From: Olsenella sp. An285
Lineage (GTDB): Bacteria > Actinomycetota > Coriobacteriia > Coriobacteriales > Atopobiaceae
DNA: 62,463 bases
Direction: 5' to 3'
Assembly (NCBI RefSeq): GCF_002159625.1
Contig: NZ_NFIZ01000014.1
Coordinates: forward strand, 1 to 62,463
In this document: positions 7,746-17,065 of the stretch, piece by piece
Layout of the letters: each line of letters starts with the position of its first letter
How positions within the stretch are numbered: position 1 is the first letter of the stretch
The notes under the pieces: model-generated
Database searches by the model: none
What the model was told of the DNA's origin: nothing
Seen by the model: only the letters and a program-made list of their open reading frames with translations
Made by a program: the position numbers and the translations under genes

Positions 7746-8471
7746 TCACGCCCACCCCAGAAGGTCGCGAATCACGCGGCTGGCGAGCATCTGGCCCATG
7801 ATGGGGGGCAGGTAGCTCATCGTGCCCAGGAGCGACCCCTCGCGCAGCCACTGCTCGTCTGAGATGCGCTCCATGCGGACCGGCTCCTCGTCCGAGAAGA
7901 GCACGCGCAGGCCGCGGATGCCTCGGCGGCGGCACTCCTTTCGCATGACGCGCGCGAGCGGGCAGTTGACGGTGTCCTCGATGGCGGCGAAGCGCAGGCG
8001 GCAGGGGTCGAGCTTGTTGGCGCCGCCCATCGCGGAGAGCTCGGGGACGCCGCGCTCCTGGCACCACTGCGCGAGGCGCAGCTTCTGGGCCACGGTATCG
8101 ATGGCGTCCACCACATAGTCGAGCGGCCCGAGGGCGTCCATCTGCGCCGGCAGCGCGTCCTTGTCCAGAAACGCGGTGACGGCGGTGACGTCGGCTTCGG
8201 GGTTGATGTCGAGCGCCATCGCGCGCATGACCTCGGCCTTGGGCCGGCCTATGGTGCTCGTAAAGGCGAGCGCCTGGCGGTTGATGTTGCTCGGGGCGAC
8301 CACGTCGCGGTCCAGGAGCACCAGGTGGCCCACGCCGCCGCGGGCGAGCGCCTCCGCGCAGGACGACCCCACGCCGCCGAGGCCGATTACGGCCACGCGC
8401 GCCCTGGCGAGCCGCGCGAGCCCCTCGTCGCCGATGACGAGCCTCAGCCTGTCCGTCGCCGTCTCCGCCAT
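7746..8471 (-). CDS. tcdA: tRNA threonylcarbamoyladenosine dehydratase (TcdA/CsdL-like, ThiF fold)
   Basis: A 241-residue E1-like adenylating enzyme that cyclises t6A in tRNA to ct6A. It has the Rossmann motif VIGLGGVGSSCAEAL near residues 27-41, DRDVVAPSNINRQ (about 51-63) contacting ATP, and the later DAIDTVAQK segment. No catalytic cysteine is needed in this subfamily. The start at 8471 follows GGGAGG; the frame stays open upstream only because the palindromic repeat at 8490-8548 has no stop in it. The gene is divergent from iorA. Confidence 0.9.
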   Translation of the reverse strand: MAETATDRLRLVIGDEGLARLARARVAVIGLGGVGSSCAEALARGGVGHLVLLDRDVVAPSNINRQALAFTSTIGRPKAEVMRAMALDINPEADVTAVTAFLDKDALPAQMDALGPLDYVVDAIDTVAQKLRLAQWCQERGVPELSAMGGANKLDPCRLRFAAIEDTVNCPLARVMRKECRRRGIRGLRVLFSDEEPVRMERISDEQWLREGSLLGTMSYLPPIMGQMLASRVIRDLLGWA

Positions 8472-8489
8472 GTTGCCTCCCGCCGTCTG

Positions 8490-8548
8490 CAAGTTGGGGA
8501 CAGTCCCCAATTCACATATGCAAGTTGGGGACTGTCCCCAATTCACAG
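8490..8548. repeat. Paired palindromic repeat, family A (first locus)
   Basis: Two tandem units, each with the 17-bp palindrome TTGGGGACAGTCCCCAA (8494-8510) or TTGGGGACTGTCCCCAA (8525-8541), each followed by TTCACA. The same pair recurs at 11130-11197 in the same orientation. Confidence 0.85.
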
Positions 8549-8631
8549 ACCACACGTTACCGGTTAGCGACGGTTCCGCCAAGCTGCGCGGGCCCTCTGG
8601 TAGAGTGCGGCCTAACGTGAGAGGGGGCCGC

Positions 8632-10551
8632 ATGCACAGAGAGTTCCTGATGGGCAACGAGGCCATGGCGGTGGGCGCGCTCGCCGCGGGCGTGAACGTG
8701 GTGGCTGGCTACCCGGGCACGCCGTCGACCGAGGTGCTGGAGACCGCGGCGCGCCGCCGGGGCGAGGGCGTCTACGTGGAGTGGTCCGTCAACGAGAAGG
8801 CCGCGCTCGAAGTTGCCGCCGGGGCCGCCTACGCGGGAGCCCGCGCGCTCGTCACGATGAAGCAGGTGGGCCTCAACGTCGCCTCCGACCCGCTCATGAG
8901 CCTCTCCTACATCGGCGTCAAGGGTGGCATGGTCGTGCTCGTGGCGGACGACCCGGGTCCCATCTCGTCCCAGACCGAGCAGGACACGCGCACCTTCGCG
9001 GCCTACGCCAAGCTGCCGATCCTGGACCCGTCGAGCCCGTCCGAGGCCTACGCGATGATGGGGGAGGCCTTTGACCTCTCCGAGGAGCTCGGCTGCCCCG
9101 TGATCGTGCGCCCGACCACGCGCGTCGACCACGGCTACGAGGACGTGGAGGTGGCCGATGAGGGTGACTGGACTCGTCTCGATCCAGAGGGCTTCGTCCG
9201 CGACCCGTCCCGCTGGGTCATCTTCCCCGCGCTCTCCGTGCGCGCCCACGCCGCCATCGAGAGGCGCGACGCGGAGCTTGCCAAGCGCCTCTCCGGCTAC
9301 GCGAGAAACACCGTCCGCCAGACGGCCGGTCTGGGTGCCCGCCCGCGCCTCGGCATCGCAACCCACGGCATCAGCGCCACCTACGTCGCCGAAAACCTGA
9401 GCGAGAAGGACGACGTGCGGGTGCTCCGCGTGGCGACCCCATACCCCTTCCCGGAGCCCCTCGCGGCCGACTTCCTCGACGGCCTCGACGAGGTCCTCTG
9501 CGTCGAGGAGCTCGACCCCGTGATCGAGCGCGCCCTCATCGCCACCTGCGGCCGACGCGGCCTCACCGTCAAGATCCGCGGCAAACTCACCGCCGACATC
9601 CAACCCTCGGGAGAGAACACCGTCGAGTCGGTCGGTCGCGCGATTGACAACTTCCTCGGTAGGGAAGTGGCTGACGAGCTCGTGCCGGGAGATCCTTCTC
9701 CGCGCGCAGTTCCGCATGAGCCGGACGAGCCGGTGGCTCGTCCGTGCGAAGAGGACTGTTTGAGCACGGAGAAGGACCTCCCGGCGCCCCCGCAGCTCCC
9801 CATCCGTCCCCCCGTCCTCTGCGCCGGCTGTCCGCATCGTGCGAGCTTCTACGCCGTCAAGCGTGCGATGCGCGGACGCAAGACCCTGTTCTGCGGCGAC
9901 ATCGGCTGCTACACGCTCGGCAACGCCAAGCCGCTCGACATGGTGGACACGTGCCTCTGCATGGGGGCGGGCATCAACATCGCCCAGGGCGTCACGCACG
10001 TGGAGCCCGACACTAAGGCCTTCGCGTTCGTGGGCGACTCCACCTTCTTCGCCTCCGGCATTACCGGCGTGGTGAACGCGTTCTACAACCAGGCAGACAT
10101 GACGCTCGTGGTGCTCGACAACTCCACCACGGCAATGACGGGCCACCAGCCGCACCCGGGCACGGGCCGCACGATGATGGGCCAGGTCGTGGAGAGGGTC
10201 TCGATCGAGCGCGTCCTTCTCGCCATCGGGCTCACGGTGGTGGAGACCGTGGACCCGCTCGATCACGAGCGCGCGGTGGAGACCGTGCGCCGCGTGGCAG
10301 ACCAGCCCGGCGTCAAGGCCATCATCTTCCGGAGCCCGTGCGTGGTTCTCGCCAAACCGCAGGCTACGAGCGTCGTGGATGCCGAGAAGTGCGTCGGCTG
10401 CCAGCGCTGCGTGCGGGAGCTTGGGTGCCCCGCGCTCGTTCCGGACGCGGCAACCGGCAAGGTCCGCATAGACGCCACGCAGTGCACGGGCTGCACGCTC
10501 TGCGAGCAGATCTGTCCCACGCATGCCATCTCGGGAGGTGAGCGCCTGTGA
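8632..10551 (+). CDS. iorA: Indolepyruvate ferredoxin oxidoreductase, alpha subunit
   Basis: A 639-residue subunit that oxidatively decarboxylates aryl-pyruvates (from Trp, Tyr, Phe) to aryl-acetyl-CoA, reducing ferredoxin. Order of parts: pyruvate-oxidoreductase domain I (GYPGTPSTEV near 29), a TPP-binding domain around residues 400-560 (CAGCPHR, then GDIGCYTLG and GDSTFFASG), and a C-terminal two-[4Fe-4S] ferredoxin domain (CVGCQRC and CTGCTLCEQICP). The length is normal. ATG 8632 follows GAGAGGGGG. The stop overlaps the GTG of iorB. The cytoplasmic heterodimer feeds the paaK product further along. Confidence 0.96.
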   Translation: MHREFLMGNEAMAVGALAAGVNVVAGYPGTPSTEVLETAARRRGEGVYVEWSVNEKAALEVAAGAAYAGARALVTMKQVGLNVASDPLMSLSYIGVKGGMVVLVADDPGPISSQTEQDTRTFAAYAKLPILDPSSPSEAYAMMGEAFDLSEELGCPVIVRPTTRVDHGYEDVEVADEGDWTRLDPEGFVRDPSRWVIFPALSVRAHAAIERRDAELAKRLSGYARNTVRQTAGLGARPRLGIATHGISATYVAENLSEKDDVRVLRVATPYPFPEPLAADFLDGLDEVLCVEELDPVIERALIATCGRRGLTVKIRGKLTADIQPSGENTVESVGRAIDNFLGREVADELVPGDPSPRAVPHEPDEPVARPCEEDCLSTEKDLPAPPQLPIRPPVLCAGCPHRASFYAVKRAMRGRKTLFCGDIGCYTLGNAKPLDMVDTCLCMGAGINIAQGVTHVEPDTKAFAFVGDSTFFASGITGVVNAFYNQADMTLVVLDNSTTAMTGHQPHPGTGRTMMGQVVERVSIERVLLAIGLTVVETVDPLDHERAVETVRRVADQPGVKAIIFRSPCVVLAKPQATSVVDAEKCVGCQRCVRELGCPALVPDAATGKVRIDATQCTGCTLCEQICPTHAISGGERL

Positions 10552-11159
10552 GCGAGATCGCCAGGGGCACCAACGTCATCCTTGCCGGCGTGGGCGGTCA
10601 GGGGGCCGTCCTCGCGTCCAAGCTGCTCGCCCGGGCCGCCATGGGTCGGGGGCTTCCCGTAAAGACCGCCGAGACCATCGGCATGGCGCAGCGCGGCGGC
10701 TCGGTGTTCAGCCACGTGAGGCTGGGGGAGGGCGCCGCCTCTCCGCTCGTCGGCCGCGGGCGGGCGGACGCGATCGTCGCCTTCGAGCCCGCGGAGGCCG
10801 TGCGCCAGCTGCCGTTCCTGCGGCAGGGCGGCATGGTCGTCACGAGCGACGTGCCCGTGGTCCCGGTCTCCGCCGCCACGGGCGGCCCTGCCTACGACCT
10901 GCCCGCCATCATGTCCTACCTTCGCGATCGCGTGGGCGAGAAGAGCCTCGTGATCGTTGACGCCGCGGCCGCGGAGGCGGAGCTCGGCACCGCGCGCGTG
11001 CTCAACGTCGTCCTCCTGGGCGCCGCGGCTCGTGCCGGCGCCCTTGGCCCCGTCACCGTGGACGACCTCGAGGCCGCCGTCCGCGCCACCGTCTCGCCCC
11101 GCTTCCTCGACCTCGACCTTCGCGCCCTGTCAATTGGGGACAGTCCCCAATTCACATAA
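10548..11159 (+). CDS. iorB: Indolepyruvate ferredoxin oxidoreductase, beta subunit
   Basis: A 203-residue gamma-type subunit with the N-terminal VGGQGAVLASKLLA motif (about 16-29) that completes the IorAB enzyme. It starts at GTG 10548, overlapping the iorA stop by 4 bases, so the two are coupled. The last residues, SIGDSPQFT, and the TAA are encoded by a family A palindromic repeat (11130-11158), so the repeat has replaced or extended the native C-terminus. The rest is normal in length for IorB. Confidence 0.95.
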   Translation: MSEIARGTNVILAGVGGQGAVLASKLLARAAMGRGLPVKTAETIGMAQRGGSVFSHVRLGEGAASPLVGRGRADAIVAFEPAEAVRQLPFLRQGGMVVTSDVPVVPVSAATGGPAYDLPAIMSYLRDRVGEKSLVIVDAAAAEAELGTARVLNVVLLGAAARAGALGPVTVDDLEAAVRATVSPRFLDLDLRALSIGDSPQFT

Positions 11160-11197
11160 AACGTTTCTGCAAATTGGGGACTGTCCCCAATTCACAG
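11130..11197. repeat. Paired palindromic repeat, family A (second locus), overlapping the iorB end
   Basis: TTGGGGACAGTCCCCAA at 11134-11150 and TTGGGGACTGTCCCCAA at 11174-11190, each followed by TTCACA. Same order and orientation as 8490-8548. The first unit encodes the iorB C-terminus; the second ends 10 bases before the paaK start. Confidence 0.85.
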
Positions 11198-11207
11198 AGG
11201 AGCCAGC

Positions 11208-12443
11208 ATGAAGATCAGCGAGTCCCAGCTCAAGCTCGTGAACGAGCAGGTCCAGCGCCTCGTGGCGTCGGGCAACTACTTTGGCCGCCGCCTCCAGGAG
11301 GCCGGCGTCACCGAGGTCCGCGCGGAGGGGGACTTCCTCGCGCTGCCGTTCTCCGAGAAGGAGGACCTGCGCAACTGCTACCCGCTCGGGGTCTCCGCCG
11401 TGGACGAGCGCGAGATCGTGCGCATCCACTCGAGCTCGGGCACCACGGGCACGCCCGTGATCATCCCGTACACCGCGCGCGACGTGGACGATTGGGCCAC
11501 GCAGTTCGCGCGCTGCTACGAGCTCGCCGGCATCACCGCCGAGGACCGCATCCAGATTACGCCCGGCTACGGCCTCTGGACGGCGGGCATCGGCTTCCAG
11601 GCGGGCGCGGAGAAGCTCGGCGCGATGGTCGTGCCCATGGGTCCCGGCAACACGGAGAAGCAGCTGCGGTTCATGGTCGACCTGCAGACCACGGTCATCG
11701 GCGCCACGTCGAGCTACGCGCTGCTCCTGGCGGAGGAGGTCGAGGCCCGCGGCATGCGCGACCAGATTGCCCTTCGCAAGGGCGTCATCGGCTCGGAGCG
11801 CTGGGGCAGGAAGATGCGCGACCGCGTGAAGGCGGGCCTGGGCATCCAGATCTACGACATCTACGGCCTCACGGAGGTCTATGGCCCCGGCATCGGCATC
11901 TCCTGCGACGCCGAGGACGGCATGCACTACTGGGACGACTTCATCTACATCGAGATCGTCGACCCCGCCACCGGCGAGCCGCTGCCCGACGGCGAGTGGG
12001 GCGAGATCGTGATCACCACGCTCGTGAAGGAGGGCGCGCCGCTCATCCGCTTCCGCACGCACGACCTCAGCCGCATCATCCCGGGCGCGTGCCCCTGCGG
12101 CAGTCCCTACCCGCGCATCGACGCTCTGCAGGGCCGCTCGGACGACATGGTCAAGATCAAGGGCGTCAACGTCTTCCCGCGCCAGATCGAGGAGGTGCTC
12201 CAGGAGTACCCGCAGCTCTCGAGCGAGTACCAGATCCGCATCTCGCACCTCGAGGGCCGCGACACCATGCGCATCTACGTGGAGACCGACGGCACGCAGG
12301 ACTTCCTCGACCTCGCCGAGGACGTCGCGCACGAGGTCAAGCGCCGCATCGGCTTCACGCCGCTCGTGAAGGTCGTCGAGCTCGGCGTCCTGCCGCGCAG
12401 CGAGAAGAAGACGCGCCGCGTCTTCGACGAGCGCTACGAGTAG
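11208..12443 (+). CDS. paaK: Phenylacetate-CoA ligase-type AMP-forming enzyme
   Basis: A 411-residue member of the adenylate-forming family. It carries the P-loop SSSGTTGTP (residues 75-83), the YGLTEVYGPG acetyl-adenylate motif near 225, and the C-terminal KIKGVNVFP hinge near 320. PaaK joins aryl-acetates to CoA; next to iorAB it may instead release aryl-acetate from aryl-acetyl-CoA with energy recovery, or recycle it. Ribosome site GAGGAGCC overlaps the repeat end. iorAB-paaK is a recurrent cluster in gut anaerobes and archaea. The exact aryl substrate is not visible. Confidence 0.92.
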   Translation: MKISESQLKLVNEQVQRLVASGNYFGRRLQEAGVTEVRAEGDFLALPFSEKEDLRNCYPLGVSAVDEREIVRIHSSSGTTGTPVIIPYTARDVDDWATQFARCYELAGITAEDRIQITPGYGLWTAGIGFQAGAEKLGAMVVPMGPGNTEKQLRFMVDLQTTVIGATSSYALLLAEEVEARGMRDQIALRKGVIGSERWGRKMRDRVKAGLGIQIYDIYGLTEVYGPGIGISCDAEDGMHYWDDFIYIEIVDPATGEPLPDGEWGEIVITTLVKEGAPLIRFRTHDLSRIIPGACPCGSPYPRIDALQGRSDDMVKIKGVNVFPRQIEEVLQEYPQLSSEYQIRISHLEGRDTMRIYVETDGTQDFLDLAEDVAHEVKRRIGFTPLVKVVELGVLPRSEKKTRRVFDERYE

Positions 12444-12470
12444 GGGGCGCGGCAGCCCATCGGGCGCCCA

Positions 12471-12539
12471 TCGAATAAGAGCTTCCGCCACTCTTTGACC
12501 GGATCTGAAGGCAAATTGTGGCAGAAGCTCTTTTTCGCG
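12471..12539. repeat. Family C palindrome, also a terminator for paaK
   Basis: AATAAGAGCTTCCGCCAC (12475-12492) pairs imperfectly with GTGGCAGAAGCTCTTTTTCG (12519-12538). The related, more perfect copy is at 45762-45829. The right arm ends in TTTTT, so on the plus strand it can terminate iorAB-paaK. Confidence 0.7.
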
Positions 12540-12629
12540 GATGGGCGGAGATGCCGAGAAGAACGAGGGGCCGAGAAGGGCCGGCGACCGTGGGGGCGTC
12601 GGCGAGGCGCCCGTCCTTCTCGCCTGACC

Positions 12630-13706
12630 TTAATCGGTGACGGAGAAGCGCAGGACGATGGTGGACGTCCAGGGGCTCCCCGGCTCGCAGACGGACTGCT
12701 CCCACTCGGGGTGGTGGATGTTGTCCGGGTAGAACTCGGGCTCGAAGGCGAAGCCCGCGCGCGGCCCGTAGGCGGCGCCGTCCTTTGTCTCGGAATCGTC
12801 CAGCCAGTTGCCGGTGTAGAGGTGCGCCCCGGGCGCCGTTATGAGGACGTCCATGGCGCGGCCGCTCGCGGGGTCCTCCGTGCGCAGCGCGTGGCGCGGG
12901 GCGCCGCCGGCCTCGTATCCCCGCACGCACATGCAGTGGTCGTAGCCGCGCGCCCGACGGATCTGCTCGTCGTCGGCATCGGCACCCGCCCCGAGCGCCT
13001 TGGGCGAGCGGAAGTCGAACGGCGTGCCCGCCACGTCGCGCACCTCGCCCTCCGAGACGGAGTCCACGCGCACGGGGAGGAAGGCGTCCGCGTCAAGCGT
13101 CACGAGCTCCCCTAGGACCGAGCCCGAGGCGTGCCCTGCCAGGTTGTAGTAGCCGTGGTTCGTCATGTTTACGTAGGTGGTCGCGTCGGACTCGCACGCA
13201 TACGAGATGGTGAGCTCGGCCGCGCCGTCCTTCTCGGCGAGCGAGAAGGACGCGGAGAACGTGCGGTTGCCCGGCAGGCCGAGCTCGCCGTCTGCCATGC
13301 GGCACGTCATGCGCACGGCGTTTGCGGCGTCGTCCGCCTGGGCGGACCACACGCGTCGGTGAAGGCCGTGGTCGAGGTCCGTGTGGAGGTTGTTGGCGGC
13401 GTTGGGCCCGTCGTTTCCGGGCAGGTGGTAGACCGCGCCCGCAAGGGGCACCTCCGCGCGGTCCGTGCGGTTTGCCACGGGGCCGATGGTGCCGCCGTAG
13501 CAGGCGGGGTTGGGACCGAGGTAGCCCTCGAGCGAGCCGTAGCCCAGCAGGACGTCGCCCGCCCTGCCGTCGCGGTCCGGAACCTCGACGGAGAGCAGCG
13601 TCGCGCCGTAGTCCGTGACGGCCACGCGCGCGGAGCCGGCGACAAGGACGTAGCGGGTCGCGGCCGCTCCGTCGGGGGTGGTTCCAAAGGGCTGTCTCTC
13701 GATCAT
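12630..13706 (-). CDS. galM: Aldose 1-epimerase (galactose mutarotase)
   Basis: A 358-residue beta-sandwich mutarotase that interconverts alpha and beta anomers of galactose or glucose. Family landmarks: the substrate Arg in ANRTDR (about 82-87), NNLHTD, the catalytic His in [10 protein letters not shown] (about 183-192), and the catalytic Glu in FEPEFYPDN near 325. Start ATG 13706 is preceded by CGGAGGTGCGCC. It is a single gene, convergent with paaK, divergent from fhs. A second, less similar mutarotase-fold gene lies at 50660-51544. Confidence 0.92.
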   Translation of the reverse strand: MIERQPFGTTPDGAAATRYVLVAGSARVAVTDYGATLLSVEVPDRDGRAGDVLLGYGSLEGYLGPNPACYGGTIGPVANRTDRAEVPLAGAVYHLPGNDGPNAANNLHTDLDHGLHRRVWSAQADDAANAVRMTCRMADGELGLPGNRTFSASFSLAEKDGAAELTISYACESDATTYVNMTNHGYYNLAGHASGSVLGELVTLDADAFLPVRVDSVSEGEVRDVAGTPFDFRSPKALGAGADADDEQIRRARGYDHCMCVRGYEAGGAPRHALRTEDPASGRAMDVLITAPGAHLYTGNWLDDSETKDGAAYGPRAGFAFEPEFYPDNIHHPEWEQSVCEPGSPWTSTIVLRFSVTD

Positions 13707-13880
13707 GGCGCACCTCCGCGTTGGGGACTTTCCCACAGTGTAGGACATGCGTGTCAGAGACGTGTGGGCCGCGTGGCGGCCGGGCCGTTAGCCGCCGCGC
13801 GAATCACGGTCCGTACGGCTCGCGCTATAGTAGAGGTTCGATGCTCCATGACCGAGAACGCCGTCCGAGGGAGGCCCACC

Positions 13881-15554
13881 ATGGCCGATTACAAGTCCGA
13901 CATCGAGATCGCCCAGGAGGCGAAGATGCTGCCCATCTCCGAGGTCGCCGCGCGCGCCGGCCTCACGGAGGAGATGCTCGAGCCCTACGGGCGCACCAAG
14001 GCCAAGGTGGACATCCACTCGCTCGCCGACCGCCCGAGCAAGGGCAAGCTCGTCCTGGTGACCGCCATCAACCCCACGCCCGCGGGCGAGGGCAAGACCA
14101 CCACGTCCGTGGGCCTCGCCGACGCGATGAACCGTCTCGGCCACCAGACCATGCTCTGCCTGCGCGAGCCCTCGCTCGGCCCCGTGTTTGGCATCAAGGG
14201 CGGCGCCGCGGGAGGCGGCTACGCGCAGGTCGTCCCCATGGAGGACATCAACCTGCACTTCACCGGCGACTTCCACGCCATCGGCGCGGCCAACAACCTC
14301 TGCGCCGCCATGCTGGACAACCACATCAAGCAGGGCAACGCCCTGGGCATCGACCCCCGCCGCATCGTCTGGAAGCGCTGCGTGGACATGAACGACCGCC
14401 AGCTGCGCAACGTGGTGGACGGCCTGGGCGGCGTCGCGGACGGCATGCCGCGCCAGGACGGCTTTGACATCACCGTTGCGTCCGAGGTCATGGCGGTCTT
14501 CTGCCTGGCCACGGACCTCGCCGACCTCAAGGCCCGCCTCGCGCGCATGGTGATCGCCTACACCTACGATCGCCAGCCCGTCACCGTCGCGGACATCCAC
14601 GCCGAGGGCGCCATGACGGCGCTTCTCAAGGACGCCATCAAGCCCAACCTGGTCCAGACCCTCGAGGGCAACCCCGCCTTCGTCCACGGCGGCCCCTTCG
14701 CCAACATCGCCCACGGCTGCAACTCCGTCATGGCCACCACCACGGCCATGAAGCTTGCGGACTACGTGGTCACCGAGGCCGGCTTTGGCGCGGACCTCGG
14801 CGCGGAGAAGTTCCTCGACATCAAGTGCCGCGCCACGGGCCTCGTCCCCTCCGCGGTGGTGCTCGTGGCCACCGTCCGCGCCCTCAAGTACAACGGCGGC
14901 GTGCCCAAGGCCGAGCTCACCACCGAGAACCTCGAGGCCCTCGAGGCCGGTCTTCCCAACCTGCTGCGCCACGTCTCCAACGTGCAGAACGTCTGGGGCC
15001 TGCCCGTGGTCGTTGCCATCAACGCCTTCCCCACGGACACCCAGGCGGAGCTCGACCTCGTCGAGCGCCGCGTCCGCGAGCTGGGCGTCAACGTCGCGCT
15101 CTCCGAGGTCTGGGCCAAGGGCGGCGAGGGCGGCGTCGCGCTCGCCAACGAGGTCGTGCGCCTCTGCGAGGAGCCGGCAAACTTCACGTACGCCTACGAG
15201 CTCGATGGCACGCTCGCCCAGAAGATCGAGGCCATCGCCACGCGCGTCTACCACGCCGACGGCGTTGACTTCACCGCGCCGGCTCGCCGCCAGATGGCCC
15301 AGCTCGAGGAGCAGGGCTTCGGCGGCCTGCCCATCTGCATGGCCAAGACCCAGTACTCCTTCACCGACGACCAGAACAAGCTGGGCGCCCCTGAGGGCTT
15401 CCGCGTCACGGTGAGGAACCTGCGCGTCTCCGCCGGCGCCGGCTTCGTGGTGGCGCTCACGGGCGACATCATGACCATGCCGGGCCTGCCGAAGGTCCCC
15501 GCGGCGGAGAAGATCGACGTCACGCCCGACGGCAAGATCGTCGGCCTGTTCTAG
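13881..15554 (+). CDS. fhs: Formate-tetrahydrofolate ligase (10-formyl-THF synthetase)
   Basis: A 557-residue ATP-dependent enzyme that joins formate to THF, the entry step for formate into one-carbon metabolism. The P-loop TPAGEGKTT (about 65-73), [21 protein letters not shown] region (about 97-117) and C-terminal [11 protein letters not shown] motif are all intact, and the length matches the family. ATG 13881 follows GAGGGAGGCCCACC. It heads a tight block fhs-fchA-folD-FNT-folE, where the formate channel likely supplies its substrate. A TATAGT -10-like box lies near 13824. Confidence 0.97.
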   Translation: MADYKSDIEIAQEAKMLPISEVAARAGLTEEMLEPYGRTKAKVDIHSLADRPSKGKLVLVTAINPTPAGEGKTTTSVGLADAMNRLGHQTMLCLREPSLGPVFGIKGGAAGGGYAQVVPMEDINLHFTGDFHAIGAANNLCAAMLDNHIKQGNALGIDPRRIVWKRCVDMNDRQLRNVVDGLGGVADGMPRQDGFDITVASEVMAVFCLATDLADLKARLARMVIAYTYDRQPVTVADIHAEGAMTALLKDAIKPNLVQTLEGNPAFVHGGPFANIAHGCNSVMATTTAMKLADYVVTEAGFGADLGAEKFLDIKCRATGLVPSAVVLVATVRALKYNGGVPKAELTTENLEALEAGLPNLLRHVSNVQNVWGLPVVVAINAFPTDTQAELDLVERRVRELGVNVALSEVWAKGGEGGVALANEVVRLCEEPANFTYAYELDGTLAQKIEAIATRVYHADGVDFTAPARRQMAQLEEQGFGGLPICMAKTQYSFTDDQNKLGAPEGFRVTVRNLRVSAGAGFVVALTGDIMTMPGLPKVPAAEKIDVTPDGKIVGLF

Positions 15555-15576
15555 CCCCGAGCGAAAGGGTCCCGTC

Positions 15577-16218
15577 ATGGGAGACAGGTTCACCGAGCTC
15601 AGCTGCGAGGAGTTCTCCGATAGGCTCGCCGCGCGCGAGAGCACGCCCGGCGGGGGCGGCGCCGCCGCGCTCGTGGGCGCTCTCGGCACGGCGCTCTGCT
15701 CGATGGCGGGCGCCTTCACGCAGGGCAACCCGCGCTGCGCCGAGCACGAGGCCGACGTCGCCGCCCTCATGGAGGAGGCCGAGGACGTCCGCTACCGCCT
15801 GCTCGAGCTCGTGGAGGAGGACGCCGACGGCTTTGGCCCCGTGCTCGCCGCGTGGCGCATGCCCAAGGACGATCCCGCGCGCGCCGAGGCCATCGAGAGC
15901 GCCGTCGAGGGCGCCTGCATGGCCCCGCTGGCGATGATGGGGGAGTGCTGCCGCGCCATCGTGCTCCTGGAGCAGATGGGTACCATGTGCTCCGGGCAGC
16001 TCATCTCGGACGTCGCGTGCGGGGCGCTCCTCGTGCGCGCGGCCCTCGAGTGCGCGAGCGTGAACGTCTACGTCAACACCTCCGCCCTTAAGGATCGCTA
16101 CGTGGCGGAGCGCATCGAGGGCTCCGTGAGCGAGCTTCTGGACGAGTACGTTCCGCGCGCGGAGCGGCTCGCGCTCTCCGTCACGGACCGCATCGGCGGG
16201 AGCGTGAGGCATGGCTGA
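15577..16218 (+). CDS. fchA: Methenyl-THF cyclohydrolase / formimino-THF cyclodeaminase family protein
   Basis: A 213-residue all-helical FTCD_C family protein, with the typical N-terminus TPGGGGAAALVGALGTALCSMAG (about 23-45) and length near 208 residues known for FchA. In an operon with fhs and folD it most likely interconverts 10-formyl-THF and methenyl-THF. This role is important here because the following FolD lacks its cyclohydrolase lysine. It lies 22 bases after fhs and overlaps folD by 8 bases. A formimino-THF cyclodeaminase role (histidine breakdown) is less likely, as no hut genes are near. Confidence 0.88.
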   Translation: MGDRFTELSCEEFSDRLAARESTPGGGGAAALVGALGTALCSMAGAFTQGNPRCAEHEADVAALMEEAEDVRYRLLELVEEDADGFGPVLAAWRMPKDDPARAEAIESAVEGACMAPLAMMGECCRAIVLLEQMGTMCSGQLISDVACGALLVRAALECASVNVYVNTSALKDRYVAERIEGSVSELLDEYVPRAERLALSVTDRIGGSVRHG

Positions 16219-17065
16219 GCTCCTGAGGGGAGCCCCCGTAGCCAAGGCCATAGTCGAGGACGTCGCCGCGCGTGCGGCGTGCCTCGCGGACGCTGGCGTG
16301 ACCCCCCGGCTCGCCCTCGTGCGCGTGGGCTCCCGCCCGGACGACCTCGCCTACGAGCGGGGTGCCGAGAAGCGCTGCCTCGCCGCGGGGATTGCCGTGG
16401 AGCGCCGCGAGCTGCCCGAGGGCTGCTCGCAGGACGAGCTCGAGGGGACCTTGCGCGGGCTCTGCTCGCGGGGGGACGTTCACGGCGTCCTGCTCTTCCG
16501 CCCGCTTCCCGCACATCTCGACGAGGCCGCGTCCTGCGCCGCCATAGCCGCCGAGAAGGACGTGGACGCCGCCACGCCGTCGTCGCTCCTGTCCACGCTC
16601 GCCGGGGCGGGCGCGGGCTTCGCCCCCTGCACGGCTGAGGCCGTGATCGCCCTTCTCGACCACTACGGCGTGGAGCTCGACGGCGCCGAGGTCACCGTCG
16701 TGGGCCGCTCCCTCGTGATCGGGCGCCCGGTCTCCGCGCTTCTCCTTGCGAGGAACGCCACCGTCACCACCTGTCACACCCACACGCGGGACCTCGCCGC
16801 GTGCTGCCGGCGCGCGGACGTCGTCGTGGCGGCGGCGGGCAGCGCCCGCATGCTCGGCGCGGAGTGCGTTCGCGAGGGCCAGGTCGTCGTTGACGTGGGC
16901 ATAAACTGGGACGAGGCCGAGGGCCGCCTCGTGGGCGACGTCGATCTCGACGCCGTGGCCCCCGTGGTCCTTGCCGCAACGCCGGTGCCCGGGGGCATCG
17001 GATCCATAACAACCGCTATCCTGGCCCGACACGTAGTGGAGGCCGCAGAGAGGACCTGCCGATGA
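16211..17065 (+). CDS. folD: Methylene-THF dehydrogenase (FolD family), cyclohydrolase site degenerate
   Basis: A 284-residue FolD with intact NADP-binding fold (VVGRSLVIGRPVSALLL near 164-180; PVPGGIGSITTA near the end). The residues known to drive cyclohydrolysis are altered: the YxxxK motif is Y48-ERG-A52, with alanine in place of lysine, and the glutamine of the QLPLP-type motif is F96 (FRPLP). The aspartate of KDVD (D119) is kept. The protein is thus predicted to be a dehydrogenase only, with FchA next door doing the hydrolase step. It overlaps fchA by 8 bases and the FNT gene by 4. Confidence 0.93.
   Translation: MAELLRGAPVAKAIVEDVAARAACLADAGVTPRLALVRVGSRPDDLAYERGAEKRCLAAGIAVERRELPEGCSQDELEGTLRGLCSRGDVHGVLLFRPLPAHLDEAASCAAIAAEKDVDAATPSSLLSTLAGAGAGFAPCTAEAVIALLDHYGVELDGAEVTVVGRSLVIGRPVSALLLARNATVTTCHTHTRDLAACCRRADVVVAAAGSARMLGAECVREGQVVVDVGINWDEAEGRLVGDVDLDAVAPVVLAATPVPGGIGSITTAILARHVVEAAERTCR

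Noticed and set aside
8472-8666. Longer N-terminus for TcdA reaching 8666
   Set aside because: The extension translates the palindromic repeat and the iorA promoter region; ATG 8471 has a good ribosome site and fits the family start.
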